64,000 nt of DNA from Methylobacterium sp. Leaf123 (GTDB lineage: Bacteria > Pseudomonadota > Alphaproteobacteria > Rhizobiales > Beijerinckiaceae): NCBI RefSeq assembly GCF_001423405.1, contig NZ_LMNS01000001.1:500-64499 (forward strand), written 5' to 3'. A program made the position numbers and the translations under genes. This document shows, piece by piece, positions 17,459 through 26,933 of the stretch. Within the stretch, counting starts at the first letter, position 1. Each line of letters opens with the position of its first letter. The notes below the pieces were generated by a model, which was not told the origin of the DNA, ran no database searches, and saw only the letters and a list, made by a program, of their open reading frames with translations.

Positions 17459-18169
17459 CTACCCGCGCCCGCCCAAGACCTCTTCGACGAAGGCCGGCAC
17501 GGTCTCGCTCGCGCGCCCGAGCCGGGTCGCTTCGAACAGGCCGGCATTGTCGGCGGCCTCGAGGGTGAGGGCGAGCGTCGGGATGCCGAAGGCGCGGGCC
17601 TGCGCCACGTAGCCCGCCGCCGGGTAGACCGCACCGGAGGTGCCGATCGCCACGAACAAGTCGGCCTCGGCGAGCGCCTCGTCGATCGCTTCGAGGTGAT
17701 GGGGCATCTCGCCGAACCACACCACGTCGGGCCGCATCTCGCCGCTGTGACCGCAATGCGGGCAGGCAGTCTCGACGGTGAGATCCTCGTGCCAGACGGT
17801 GTCCGTTACGCAGGCGGTGCAGCGGGCCTTCAGCAACGCGCCATGCATGTGCACGACGTGGCGTGAGCCCGCCCGCTCGTGCAGGTCGTCGATGTTCTGC
17901 GTGCACAGAAACAGCCGGCCGCCCCGCTCCGCCAAGCCGGCTTCCAGCCGGGCCAGCGCCGTGTGCGCGGGGTTCGGCGTGGCGGCGCGGGCGTCGCGGC
18001 GGCGATGATTGTAGAAGTCGTGGACCAGCGCCGGGTCGGCGGCGAAGCCTTCGGGCGTCGCGAGGCGCATCGGGTCGAACCGGGCCCAGGCGCCGTCCGT
18101 GTCGCGGAACGTGCCGAGTCCGCTCTCGGCGGAGATTCCGGCACCCGTCAGAACGAAGATGTTGGACAT
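17459..18169 (-). CDS. cobB: NAD-dependent protein deacylase, sirtuin class III (CobB-like)
   Basis: 236 residues from ATG 18169. Sirtuin motifs are complete: GAGISAESGLGTFRD for NAD, TQNIDDLHERAG, the catalytic His in HMHGAL, and a structural zinc site CTAC...CPHC. The DFYNHRR segment carries the Tyr-x-x-Arg pair that marks class III enzymes preferring succinyl/malonyl-lysine, as in E. coli CobB. It starts 8 bp after the TGA of the CNNM/CorC gene, so it is probably translationally coupled to it. Confidence 0.9.
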   Translation of the reverse strand: MSNIFVLTGAGISAESGLGTFRDTDGAWARFDPMRLATPEGFAADPALVHDFYNHRRRDARAATPNPAHTALARLEAGLAERGGRLFLCTQNIDDLHERAGSRHVVHMHGALLKARCTACVTDTVWHEDLTVETACPHCGHSGEMRPDVVWFGEMPHHLEAIDEALAEADLFVAIGTSGAVYPAAGYVAQARAFGIPTLALTLEAADNAGLFEATRLGRASETVPAFVEEVLGGRG

Positions 18170-18177
18170 TAAGCGGC

Positions 18178-19524
18178 TCAAGCGTCGGGCAGGCGGGTGG
18201 CGAGCACCTTGTCGATGCGCCGCCCATCCATGTCGACGACCTCGATCCGCCAGCCTTGCGTCTCGATCGCATCACCCTCCGTCGGGATGCGCCCGAGCTG
18301 GACGATGAAGAAGCCGGCCAGGGTGGAAAAGTCATCCGAGCGCGGGCGCTCCGGAAAGCCGAGGCGGTCGAATGCGTCGGTCGCCGATAGCATGCCGTCG
18401 ATGAGCAGCGAGCCATCCTCGCGCTCGATCACCATCCGCTCCTCGCCGGGCTCCGGGATCTCGCCGGCCATCGCCTCCAGCAGGTCGGTCTGGGTGACGA
18501 TGCCCTCCAGGCTGCCATACTCGTCGACGACGATCGCCATGCGCACCGGCTTCGTCTGGAACATCTCCAGCACCTTGAGGATCGCCAGACCCTCATGGAC
18601 GACGATGGGCTCGCGGGTCGCTCCCTTCACGTCGAGCGGCTTGCCGTCGAGGAACTGGTCGAGCAGATCCTGCTTGCGCAGCACGCCGACGACGTCATCG
18701 ATCTGCGCGCGGCTGACGACGAGCTGCTCGTGACGGCAGGCACGCACCGCCTCGATGATCTGCTCCTGCGAATCGTCGAGATCGACCCAGTCCACCTCGT
18801 TGCGCGGCGTCATGATCTCGCGGATGCGCCGCTCGCCGATGGCGAGGATGCGCGCCACCGCATCCTCCTGCGCCTCGTGCAGCAGGCCTGCTTCGTGGCT
18901 CGCGGTTACGAGCAGGCTGAGTTCCTTCGGGGAGGGGAGGTTTCCCTCGCCCTCGCCGGGCCGCAGGCCGAGGAGCCGCAGCACCCCGTTGCCGAGGCTG
19001 TTGAGGAGGTGGATCGCCGGGCCGAAGACCAGCAGGAACAGGGTCAGCGGCCGCACGATCACGAGCGCCGTGCGCTCGCTGCGCTGGAGCGCGAGGCTTT
19101 TCGGCGCCAGCTCACCCAGCACGATGTGCAGGGTGGTGATGACGGCAAAGGCCAAAGCCACGGCCAGCGTGTGCGCGGTCGGGCCGGCAGCGGTCTCCGG
19201 CAGCCAGTCGAGGAGCGGTTCGATCAGGTGGGCCAGGGCTGGCTCGCCGACCCAGCCGAGTGCCAGCGAGGAGAGGGTGATGCCGAGCTGCGTCGCGGCG
19301 AGATGCGCATCAAGCCGGTCGGTGGCGCGCTGAAGCGCCTTTGCATTGAGCCGGCCCTCGTTGACGAGTTCAGCGACCCGGCTGCGCCGCACCGCGACGA
19401 GGGAGAATTCCGCCGCGACGAAGAAGCCGTTGGCGAAGACGAGCGCGATGACCGCGACGAGGCCAACCGCCGAAGACCAGAGACCGTCCGAAATCGTGCC
19501 CTCCCGGGCGATGCCGCAACTCAA
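18178..19524 (-). CDS. CNNM/CorC (HlyC) family transporter with CBS domains
   Basis: This membrane protein has an N-terminal DUF21 domain (about four hydrophobic segments, starting VGLVAVIALVFANGFFVAAE), a CBS pair (IMTPRNEVDWVDLDD and VRMAIVVDEYGSLEGIVTQTDLLEA) and a C-terminal CorC_HlyC domain. The family is linked to Mg/Co handling. The start is uncertain: family homology begins near residue 78 of the open frame. TTG 19524 is used here, giving 448 residues; ATG 19719 would add an atypical basic extension overlapping the divergent gene. A strong GGGAGG sits just before an ATT codon further in. The sirtuin follows in the same operon. Confidence 0.85.
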   Translation of the reverse strand: MSCGIAREGTISDGLWSSAVGLVAVIALVFANGFFVAAEFSLVAVRRSRVAELVNEGRLNAKALQRATDRLDAHLAATQLGITLSSLALGWVGEPALAHLIEPLLDWLPETAAGPTAHTLAVALAFAVITTLHIVLGELAPKSLALQRSERTALVIVRPLTLFLLVFGPAIHLLNSLGNGVLRLLGLRPGEGEGNLPSPKELSLLVTASHEAGLLHEAQEDAVARILAIGERRIREIMTPRNEVDWVDLDDSQEQIIEAVRACRHEQLVVSRAQIDDVVGVLRKQDLLDQFLDGKPLDVKGATREPIVVHEGLAILKVLEMFQTKPVRMAIVVDEYGSLEGIVTQTDLLEAMAGEIPEPGEERMVIEREDGSLLIDGMLSATDAFDRLGFPERPRSDDFSTLAGFFIVQLGRIPTEGDAIETQGWRIEVVDMDGRRIDKVLATRLPDA

Positions 19525-19781
19525 AGCCGCAACCCGATGGCGGCACCGATGCTTAGAGCCGAACCCGGTCACGGGGGAAGAGGTTCGGACGCATTCTCGC
19601 GTGGGCGACCGCGCCCGCGTCACGACATCGGCCGGCGTATCGTCATTTTCGTGGAAGCCGGCCGCCACCCTTCTGTATGGGGAGGGCGTCGCCCCGGCCG
19701 CGCCACACTTCGTTTCCATGCGTTTCGAAGGGCAGAGTCCGGCGGCGGAGCCCGGTCTCTGTGGTGTCGAGGAATGTGGCC

Positions 19782-22700
19782 GTGATCAAGCTGCCGAAGC
19801 TGTTTCGGCCCCGGCACCGCGATGCCGCGATGGCCGCCCCCTTCTTCGATCCCGCCTTCTACCGCTCGGCCTATCCCGACGTGGCCGCGGGCGGCGGCGA
19901 TCCGCTCCGGCACTACCTCGACCATGGCTGGCTGGAGGGCCGCGACCCGTCCGCGGTGTTCTCGACGCTGTTCTACGCCGACCGTCACCTCGCCGACCGG
20001 GCGTCGATCAACCCGCTTCTCCATTATGCGGCGCTCTCACCGGCCGAACGGCTGCGGGTCGCGACGCAGCCCGGCCCGGATTTTCCCGCACTCCAGGCCG
20101 GCGTGGCCGAGCCCTATTTCGATGCGCCGTACTATGCCCGCCTCGCCGGTCTCGAAGGGGGCGAGGACCCGCTCGCCCATTACCTGACCAAGGGCTGGCG
20201 CCGCGGGCTCGACCCGAACGACGCCTTCTCGGGCGACGCCTACCTCCAGCGCCACGCGCATATGCGCCGGCTCGGGGTCAGCCCGCTCTATCATTTCGCC
20301 GCGACGCGGCGGCTCCAGGCCTCGGAGGCGGCCGCACCGCCCGCGCGCCGCGCCAAGCCGCAGGCGGCGGCGCTCCCCGCCGATCCGGCGGAGGCCTCCG
20401 ACGCGCAGATCTACGAGACGGTGGCGGCGGCCTTCGACCGGGAGCACTACCTCGACACCAACCCCGACATCCGCCGCTCCGGCGTCGATCCGGTCCGCCA
20501 CTTCCTCGATTTCGGTGCCCGCGAGGACCGCGATCCGAGCCCCGACTTCTCTGTGCGCTTCTACCGCAAGCATTACCGTCGGGAGATCGGGGCCGGGGTG
20601 AACCCGTTCTTCCACTACCTCGCGGTCGGCCGGGCGCGCGGCTTCCGCCCGACGCCGTTCGGTCTCGGAACCTGGCCCGCGCAAGTTGCGCCGACACCGG
20701 CCGAATGGGAGCAGGTGCGGCCTGCCGCCGATATCGCGGCGGCGCGGGTCGTGCTGATCATGCCCGTCTACAAGGGCTACGACGACACCCTGCGGGCGAT
20801 CCACTCGGTGCTGAGCGCAAGGCAGGCCACCGCCTTCGCCCTTCTCGTCATCGATGATTGCAGCCCCGATCCACGCCTGAGCGCCGCTCTGGCCGAGCTC
20901 GGCGGCCGGGGCCTGTTCGCCCATCTCGTCAACGAGGCGAATCTCGGCTTCGTGCGAACCTGCAACCGCGGCCTGGAACGGGCCACGGGCAAGGACGTCG
21001 TGCTCCTCAATGCCGACGTGGTCGTCTACGGCGACTGGCTCGACCGCCTGCTCTGGCACCTCGACGCCGACCCCCGCGTCGCGACGGTCACGCCGTTCTC
21101 CAACAACGCCACGATCTGCAGCTATCCGCGGCCGAACGTCGATAACCAAGCCCAGCTCGAGATCACACCGGCTGAGATCGACGCCTTCACCCGCGCCTGC
21201 AACGCCCGCACGAGTTCGCCGGTGCCGACGGGCGTCGGCTTCTGCATGGCGATGCGCCGGGAGGCGATCGCGGCGGTGGGGCTCCTCGACGCCGAGACCT
21301 TCGGGCGCGGCTACGGCGAAGAGAACGATTTCTGCATGCGCGCCCTCAAGGCGGGCTTCATCAACCTCCTGGCCCACGACATCTTCGTGTTCCACTCCGG
21401 CAGCGTCTCCTTCGGCGCGCTGCTGGCGACCAAGGGTGCGGACATCTTCCGCGCGATCCTCACGAAGCACCCGGACTACCAGCGCCGGGTCCATAACCAC
21501 ATCGAGGTCGATCCCGCCCGCTTCGCCCGGCGCCGGCTCGACCTCTACCGCTTCGCCAAGCGCGCCACGGCCAGTGCCGGGCGCGGCCTCGCCCTGATCG
21601 TGACCCACGAGTTCGGCGGCGGCGTCGAGACCCATATCGAGGCGCTCAGCGCCCGGCTCGCCGAGGCCGGTCTCGCCGTCGTCTACCTGCGCACCGACGA
21701 GCCCGGCGGGTTCAAGCTCGGCCTGCCCGGTGGGAGCGCGATCGACTTTCCCGTCTCGATCCTCGATCCGCTCTCCCTCGACCGGGATGCGGATCTTCTC
21801 GCCGAACTGATCGGCTGGCTCGGCCCGGCGATGGTGCATGTCCACTCGCTGGCGGGGCTGGATGCGCCCTCGACCCGCGTGGCGATGCGGCTGATCGAGG
21901 AGGCCGGCGCCGGCTACGATGTGACGCTGCACGACTATGCCGCCGTCTGTCACCGCAACAATCTCGTGCGGCCCGAGGGTGTCTATTGCGGGCTGGCCGA
22001 GCCCGCCGCCTGCCGCGACTGCATCCGCCTCGATCGTGACGCCGACGGGATCGTCCTGCCCGATCCCGCCGAACGGCGGCGGATCTGGGCCGGGTTCCTC
22101 GACCGCGCCCGGACGGTGTTCGCTCCCTCGGCCGATCTCGCCGATCGCATCGGCAGCACGCTGCATCTCGACCGCATCGTTGTGCGCCCGCACGAGGAGG
22201 CGCTGGCCGGCGTCGAACTCAAGGCGCGCCAGCGCCGGGAAGGGCCGTTGCGGGTCGCGGTGATCGGATCGATCGGCGCGCATAAGGGCTACGACATCGT
22301 CCACAACCTTGCCCTCGATGCCCGGCTGCGGCAATTGCCGATCGTGTTCACGATCGTCGGCCACTCTGCCGAGCCGCGCGCCATGGAGGCAGCGGGCGTG
22401 CGCGAGACCGGCCTCTACGGCAGCGATGCGGCGGCGCTCGCCGAGATCGCCCGGCTCGATCCGGACCTCGTCCTGCTCCCGTCGATCTGGCCCGAGACCT
22501 ACTGCTACACGCTCTCCCTGGCGCTGGCGGCGGGGGTACCGCCGGTGGTGTTCGACCTCGGCGCCCAGGCCGAGCGGCTGCGCGAGAGCGGGGCGGGCCA
22601 TCGCCTCGACCCGGCCCTGGCCGACGACCCGCAGCGGCTGAATGCAGCCTTGCTCGCGCTTCCCGTCGACGCGCTCTGGGCCGCCCGCGTGCCGTTCCGG

Positions 22701-22850
22701 CCGACCGTCTACCCGCGAATTCTGGAAGATTATTACGGGCTCGACGCGGCCGCCCTCTCGGCCATCGCGCCCGAGGCGGGAAGGGGAGAGGCCGCCCCGG
22801 TCGATCGCCGGGACGGGCTGCGCGCCGCGCGATCCCCCCACATGTCATAG
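19782..22850 (+). CDS. GT2-GT4 fusion glycosyltransferase with N-terminal repeats
   Basis: About 1,022 residues. GTG 19782 is chosen because GAGGA lies eight bases upstream. Residues ~21-290 contain six units of about 36 residues of the form FDPAFYRSAYPDV..DPLRHYLDHGWLEGRDPS, with a Pro/Ala linker after unit four. A GT2 (GT-A) domain starts near residue 323 (VVLIMPVYKGYDDTLRAIHS, VIDDCSPD, LLNADVVV, GEENDFCMRA). A GT4-like (GT-B) domain starts near 603 (THEFGGGVETHIEALS, GAHKGYDIV, LPSIWPETYCYTLSLALAAG). Double enzymes like this usually build surface polysaccharide. Divergent from the CNNM gene; the product is not known. Confidence 0.85.
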   Translation: MIKLPKLFRPRHRDAAMAAPFFDPAFYRSAYPDVAAGGGDPLRHYLDHGWLEGRDPSAVFSTLFYADRHLADRASINPLLHYAALSPAERLRVATQPGPDFPALQAGVAEPYFDAPYYARLAGLEGGEDPLAHYLTKGWRRGLDPNDAFSGDAYLQRHAHMRRLGVSPLYHFAATRRLQASEAAAPPARRAKPQAAALPADPAEASDAQIYETVAAAFDREHYLDTNPDIRRSGVDPVRHFLDFGAREDRDPSPDFSVRFYRKHYRREIGAGVNPFFHYLAVGRARGFRPTPFGLGTWPAQVAPTPAEWEQVRPAADIAAARVVLIMPVYKGYDDTLRAIHSVLSARQATAFALLVIDDCSPDPRLSAALAELGGRGLFAHLVNEANLGFVRTCNRGLERATGKDVVLLNADVVVYGDWLDRLLWHLDADPRVATVTPFSNNATICSYPRPNVDNQAQLEITPAEIDAFTRACNARTSSPVPTGVGFCMAMRREAIAAVGLLDAETFGRGYGEENDFCMRALKAGFINLLAHDIFVFHSGSVSFGALLATKGADIFRAILTKHPDYQRRVHNHIEVDPARFARRRLDLYRFAKRATASAGRGLALIVTHEFGGGVETHIEALSARLAEAGLAVVYLRTDEPGGFKLGLPGGSAIDFPVSILDPLSLDRDADLLAELIGWLGPAMVHVHSLAGLDAPSTRVAMRLIEEAGAGYDVTLHDYAAVCHRNNLVRPEGVYCGLAEPAACRDCIRLDRDADGIVLPDPAERRRIWAGFLDRARTVFAPSADLADRIGSTLHLDRIVVRPHEEALAGVELKARQRREGPLRVAVIGSIGAHKGYDIVHNLALDARLRQLPIVFTIVGHSAEPRAMEAAGVRETGLYGSDAAALAEIARLDPDLVLLPSIWPETYCYTLSLALAAGVPPVVFDLGAQAERLRESGAGHRLDPALADDPQRLNAALLALPVDALWAARVPFRPTVYPRILEDYYGLDAAALSAIAPEAGRGEAAPVDRRDGLRAARSPHMS

Positions 22851-22940
22851 ACGGGGCTGCGACTCAGCGGCTACAACGGTCAAGCTAGGCGAGTCTCGCG
22901 CGGTCTCGCCCGGCGTTCGTTGCAAGCCAAGGGGAAGCCC

Positions 22941-23171
22941 ATGACCACGCAGAACCTCAATGTGACCGCCCGCGAACGCGACACGCTTCTGGCGGCGTTG
23001 CGCTACTATCAATTCTACCGGATGCAGGGCCACCCGTTCGACCCTCGCAAGGATGACCTGATCGACACCATCGCCGCCAGCAGCGGCGAGGCCCTCGACG
23101 TGACCGAGATCGACGATCTCTGCGCGGGCCTGAACGGCAACCGCCACGCCCTGGCCAGCGTCGCCGCCTGA
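22941..23171 (+). CDS. Small hypothetical protein
   Basis: 76 residues from ATG 22941 with AAGGGGAAG just upstream. It is soluble and mostly helical (TARERDTLLAALRYYQFYRMQG, then an acidic stretch and DVTEIDDLCAGLN). The pattern recalls small alphaproteobacterial proteins of unknown function. It lies 90 bp after the glycosyltransferase on the same strand and could be read from the same transcript. Confidence 0.7.
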   Translation: MTTQNLNVTARERDTLLAALRYYQFYRMQGHPFDPRKDDLIDTIAASSGEALDVTEIDDLCAGLNGNRHALASVAA

Positions 23172-23210
23172 GAAGCCTCCGCGGCGCCCGCCGAGGCCCG
23201 ATAGAGTTCC

Positions 23211-23297
23211 TCAGGTCAGCAGGGCGTTGAGAAGAACGGCCGCTCCGAGGCCGAGCACGAACGCCGCCGCGAGCAGCGATGTGTCCGCGGTGGTCAT
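23211..23297 (-). CDS. 28-residue single-pass membrane peptide, ATGA-coupled
   Basis: ATG at 23297-23295 overlaps the TGA of the upstream gene as ATGA. The frame runs 28 codons to TGA 23213-23211. It begins MTTADTSLL and continues as one uninterrupted hydrophobic helix of about 20 residues (Ala, Val, Leu, Gly) ending NALLT. Length and composition fit a small membrane protein. Coupling to the secreted 83-residue protein is the main evidence that it is real. I recognise no family. Confidence 0.5.
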   Translation of the reverse strand: MTTADTSLLAAAFVLGLGAAVLLNALLT

Positions 23298-23545
23298 CGG
23301 GAGGCGTCGCCCGCCGAGATGCCGACCAGAAGCGGCCGGCGGGTCACCACGAACTGCCCCGGAACCGGCGCTCCGTCGTCGATCCGGGCACTTACCGGAA
23401 CCGCGCCGCCCGCTTGCGGCAGACGCTGGGTGAAGGCCTTCGCCGAGCCTGCCGGACTCGGCACCGCTTCGACGAGGGACGGCGCGAGAAGGGCATAGGC
23501 TGCCATCACCGTTCCGGCCGCCGCGATCTTGATCAGGTCCCGCAT
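23294..23545 (-). CDS. Small exported protein
   Basis: From ATG 23545, with GGGGCGGA upstream, the product has 83 residues. It has a signal or anchor sequence (MRDLIKIAAAGTVMAAYALL, then APSLVEA), then a Pro/Ala-rich polar part with DDGAPVPGQFVVTRRPLLVG. No domain recognised. A longer frame upstream of this start is Arg/Ser-rich and looks non-coding. The 28-residue membrane peptide follows with an ATGA overlap. Confidence 0.65.
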   Translation of the reverse strand: MRDLIKIAAAGTVMAAYALLAPSLVEAVPSPAGSAKAFTQRLPQAGGAVPVSARIDDGAPVPGQFVVTRRPLLVGISAGDASR

Positions 23546-23921
23546 GATGTCCGCCCCACCGTTCGGAGCCCTTCCGGCTCTCGTGTGGCGCCGTTCTACG
23601 GACGCCGGGTTGCTGGCGGATTGCTTCGTACGGTTACCGGATTGCGTCGCACCTTTCCGGCGCAACATCGGAAACAGACCGTTCTTTCCGCTCGTTCGCC
23701 CCGATCCGTAACGCCAAGCCGCGGCCGGGGACGCGCGCGAGCGCACATGGCGCGTCGGTGTCCGAAACGGGCGTGACGGCCTGCGCGTCGCGCGGGGCTC
23801 GGGCCGCTTCATCCCCACAACAAAAAATAACGTATGCTGGCCTCAGGTTCAGGGCCTTTATAAGTGTTCTTTACCGCTCGGGCGCATCGAGTCCGGTGGT
23901 ACGATCAGAGACCCTGAACCC

Positions 23922-25148
23922 ATGCTCCCAGCCGTCGCGAACCGGGAGGCGGCCGACGCCGCCACGGACCTGGATCGCCTTCTGCGCTTCAGTCCCTCGG
24001 TGGCGGAGCGTTACGAGAGCGAGCATGGGCGCACACGCGCGTCCGACCTGCGCCGCAACGCCCTCGTCGGCCTCTTGGTCTACAACGTCTACAATGTGAC
24101 CTCTTGGTTCCTGATGCCGGACATCGCCGTCCTGGGCCTTGTGCTGCGTCTCGTGGTGTTCACGCCCGTGGCGCTGTTGCTGGTCTGGGCAGTGGGCCGG
24201 GTCGGCGCGGCCCGGCGCGAACACCTGATGCTTGCCGGGATGGTCGGCGGGATCCTGCCGACGGTGATGCTGTTCTGGCTCACCCAAGCACCGCTCGGAG
24301 CCTACTCCTTCGCGGAGATTCTCCTCGCCATCATGTTCGGGAACATCGTTCTCACCCTGCGCTTTCCGCACGCCGTGGTGGTGACCGCGACCAGTTTCGT
24401 CGTCGCGCTGCTCGCCCTCGCGGTGAAACCCGGACTCGATCCCGGGCTCGGCGTCGCCTTGGCGCTCCAACTCGCGACGACCTGCGGGTGCAGTCTCTAC
24501 GCCAACTACCAGATGGAGGCGCGACGCTGCCGCGACTACCTCACGGGCCTGCGCGCCCGCATGCTGCGCGACATCGCCGAACACGCGCGCAAGCGTTTCG
24601 AGGACCTGTCGCAGACCGATGCCCTGACCGGTCTTCCCAACCGGCGCGCCCTCGATCTCTGCCTCGACACTTGGCTGGCGGAGGGTGGTCGGGTCGCCTT
24701 GCTGATGATCGACATCGACCACTTCAAGCCGTTCAACGACACGCTGGGCCACCCCGCCGGCGATGAATGCCTGCGCCGCGTGGCCGAAACGCTGGCCGCT
24801 TCCACCTTCGATCGCGCCGACCGCCTCTGCGCCCGCTACGGCGGGGAGGAGTTCGCCGTGGTCCTGAGGGGCGGAGGATCAGCGGAGGCGATAGCCCTCG
24901 CCGAAGAGGTCGTCCGCGCCGTCGCGGCGCTCGGATTGCGTCATCCCGGCCGCCGCGACGGCATCCGGATCGTCACGGTCAGCGTCGGCGTGGCGCTGAG
25001 CGCGCGCGCGGCGGATGTCGGGCAGGCCAACCCGAAATTGGCGCTTCTGGCCATGGCGGACCGCGCGCTCTACGCGGCCAAGCAAGGCGGACGCAACCGC
25101 GCCGTCGGCGGCAAGGCCACGCCCCCCTATTTCCTGAAAGCGGGGTAG
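23922..25148 (+). CDS. Membrane-bound diguanylate cyclase (GGDEF)
   Basis: 408 residues. The N-terminal half has about six hydrophobic segments (residues ~48-195). A GGDEF domain follows from residue ~228 (DLSQTDALTGLPNRRALD, MIDIDHFKPFNDTLGHPAGD) with the catalytic GGEEF at 307-311, so c-di-GMP synthesis is expected. The inhibitory I-site position that is usually RxxD reads RADR (298-301), so product inhibition by that site is probably lost. No EAL domain is present. The sensory input of the membrane part is unknown. Confidence 0.88.
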   Translation: MLPAVANREAADAATDLDRLLRFSPSVAERYESEHGRTRASDLRRNALVGLLVYNVYNVTSWFLMPDIAVLGLVLRLVVFTPVALLLVWAVGRVGAARREHLMLAGMVGGILPTVMLFWLTQAPLGAYSFAEILLAIMFGNIVLTLRFPHAVVVTATSFVVALLALAVKPGLDPGLGVALALQLATTCGCSLYANYQMEARRCRDYLTGLRARMLRDIAEHARKRFEDLSQTDALTGLPNRRALDLCLDTWLAEGGRVALLMIDIDHFKPFNDTLGHPAGDECLRRVAETLAASTFDRADRLCARYGGEEFAVVLRGGGSAEAIALAEEVVRAVAALGLRHPGRRDGIRIVTVSVGVALSARAADVGQANPKLALLAMADRALYAAKQGGRNRAVGGKATPPYFLKAG

Positions 25149-25225
25149 GCCCCGCGATCGCCTTGCTCCGGGCCCCGGTCTCGAATCGTATTTGAGAGCC
25201 GGGGGCGGCCGTTCGGGACGCGAGT

Positions 25226-26692
25226 CTACCCGCCGAACACCGAGGTCAGGACTTCGCCGCCCCGGTTGATCGCGACCTCCCACAGGCCGAGATTGCGCTG
25301 CGTTACCCGCTCCAGATCCTTGGTCGAGGTGATCGGCATGCCGTTGATCGCCACGATCACGTCACCCTTGCGGAAGCCCGCCCGGCCGGCGAGCGAACCG
25401 TCTTCGACGGTGGTCACCGCCACGCCCTCGTCCGGCAGGTCCGCCTGAAGCTCCTCGCCCACCGCGGGCGAAGTGTTGACGAAGGTCGCGCCCGCGAACG
25501 GCGTGCGGGTGCGGACCTTGAGGCTGTCGCGGGGCCGCGTCTCCGGCGCCGGTCCGAGCTTGATCTGGATCGTCTGCCGCTTGGTGCCGCGCAGGATGCC
25601 GAAATCGGCCGTGCCGGAAATGCCCTTGAGGGCGTAGCGGTAGCCGAAGGCTTCCGGATCCTCGACGGCCTGTCCATCGACCGTGAGGATCACGTCGCCG
25701 CGCTTGAGGCCGGCTTCCTCGGCGGGGCTCTTGGCCTGCATGCTCGCCACCAAGACACCGGTCGGCCGGTCGAGCCCGACGCTCTCGGCGATATCCGGGG
25801 TCACGCCCTGCACCCGCGCCCCGAGCCAGGGCCGGCGCACGAGGCTGCCGCCGCTCTTGGCGGTCTCGACCACGGCGCGGACCATGCTCGCCGGAATGGC
25901 AAAGCCGATGCCGTGGCTGCCGCCGGACTGCGAATAGATCGCGGTGTTGATGCCGACGAGATGCCCCTTCAGATCCACCAGCGCGCCGCCGGAATTGCCC
26001 GGATTGATCGCCGCATCGGTCTGAATGAAGAACTGATAGTCCGACGAGCCGACCTGGGTGCGGGCGAGGGCCGAGACGATGCCCTGCGTCACCGTCTGGC
26101 CGACACCGAAGGGGTTGCCGATCGCCATCACGAAGTCGCCGACTTCCAAGTGGTCGGAATCGCCGATCGGCATCGCGGCGATATCGGCCGGGCCCTTGAT
26201 CTTGAGCACGGCAAGGTCGGTGCGGGGGTCGCGCAGCACGATCTGCGCCTCGAACTCGCGCTTGTCGGCGAGCGCCACCTTCACCTCGTTCATGTTCTCG
26301 ATGACGTGGTTGTTGGTGATGACGAGGCCCGAGCCGTCGACGATCACGCCCGAGCCCAGGGAGCGCTGTGCCCGCTCGCCGGGCATGCCGCTGGGGCCGC
26401 GGCCCGGACGGTCCTCGCCGAAGAAGCGGCGCATGAACTCTTCCATGGCGTTGGAGCGGGCGGAGCGCTTCTCGACATGGGAGGCATAGACGTTGACCAC
26501 GGAAGGCGCCGCCCGCTTCACCACGGGGGCGAAGGAGAGCTGGATCTCGCCCTTCGACAGGGGCACCGCTTTATCGGGAGACGCCTTCTCGGCGGCGGGC
26601 TTTCCGGGCGTGTTCGCCATCTGCGCGCCCGCGGGCGTGGCGACGAGAAGCACGGATAGGAGGCAGGCCGGCAGGAGCGGCGAGGAGGGCAT
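25226..26692 (-). CDS. Do/DegP-type periplasmic serine protease
   Basis: 488 residues from ATG 26692 (CCGGAG upstream) with a signal peptide ending near AGAQ. The trypsin-like domain has the triad: His in VITNNHVIEN, Asp in RDPRTDLAVLK and Ser in NPGNSGGALVD. Two PDZ domains follow (LGARVQGVTPDIAE...; EELQADLPDEGVAV...KGDVIVAINGMPI). Such proteases degrade or refold damaged envelope proteins. The gene is convergent with the diguanylate cyclase. Confidence 0.92.
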   Translation of the reverse strand: MPSSPLLPACLLSVLLVATPAGAQMANTPGKPAAEKASPDKAVPLSKGEIQLSFAPVVKRAAPSVVNVYASHVEKRSARSNAMEEFMRRFFGEDRPGRGPSGMPGERAQRSLGSGVIVDGSGLVITNNHVIENMNEVKVALADKREFEAQIVLRDPRTDLAVLKIKGPADIAAMPIGDSDHLEVGDFVMAIGNPFGVGQTVTQGIVSALARTQVGSSDYQFFIQTDAAINPGNSGGALVDLKGHLVGINTAIYSQSGGSHGIGFAIPASMVRAVVETAKSGGSLVRRPWLGARVQGVTPDIAESVGLDRPTGVLVASMQAKSPAEEAGLKRGDVILTVDGQAVEDPEAFGYRYALKGISGTADFGILRGTKRQTIQIKLGPAPETRPRDSLKVRTRTPFAGATFVNTSPAVGEELQADLPDEGVAVTTVEDGSLAGRAGFRKGDVIVAINGMPITSTKDLERVTQRNLGLWEVAINRGGEVLTSVFGG

Positions 26693-26933
26693 GCGAGGTC
26701 TCCGGAGGTCGCTGGAGCGGTGGCGGGCTATGTAGACGCTGCGACCGCAGGGCGCGAGGGGCTGGCGCAGCATCAGCGATGCCGACCGCGATCACCCTGC
26801 TGTCCGACCCAAAACAAACGCCGGCGCACACCCCCGGAGAGGCGTGTCCTCGGCCCGCTTCGGCTCAGTTCGGGCGCAGCTGGGGCGCAGAATGCAGAGC
26901 GCTTTTCACCCCCGGATGATCTGAGGGCGAACG

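Noticed and set aside
20037..22841. 934-residue open frame on the minus strand
   Set aside because: It is antisense to the glycosyltransferase fusion. High GC keeps the complementary frame open; it shows no family motifs.
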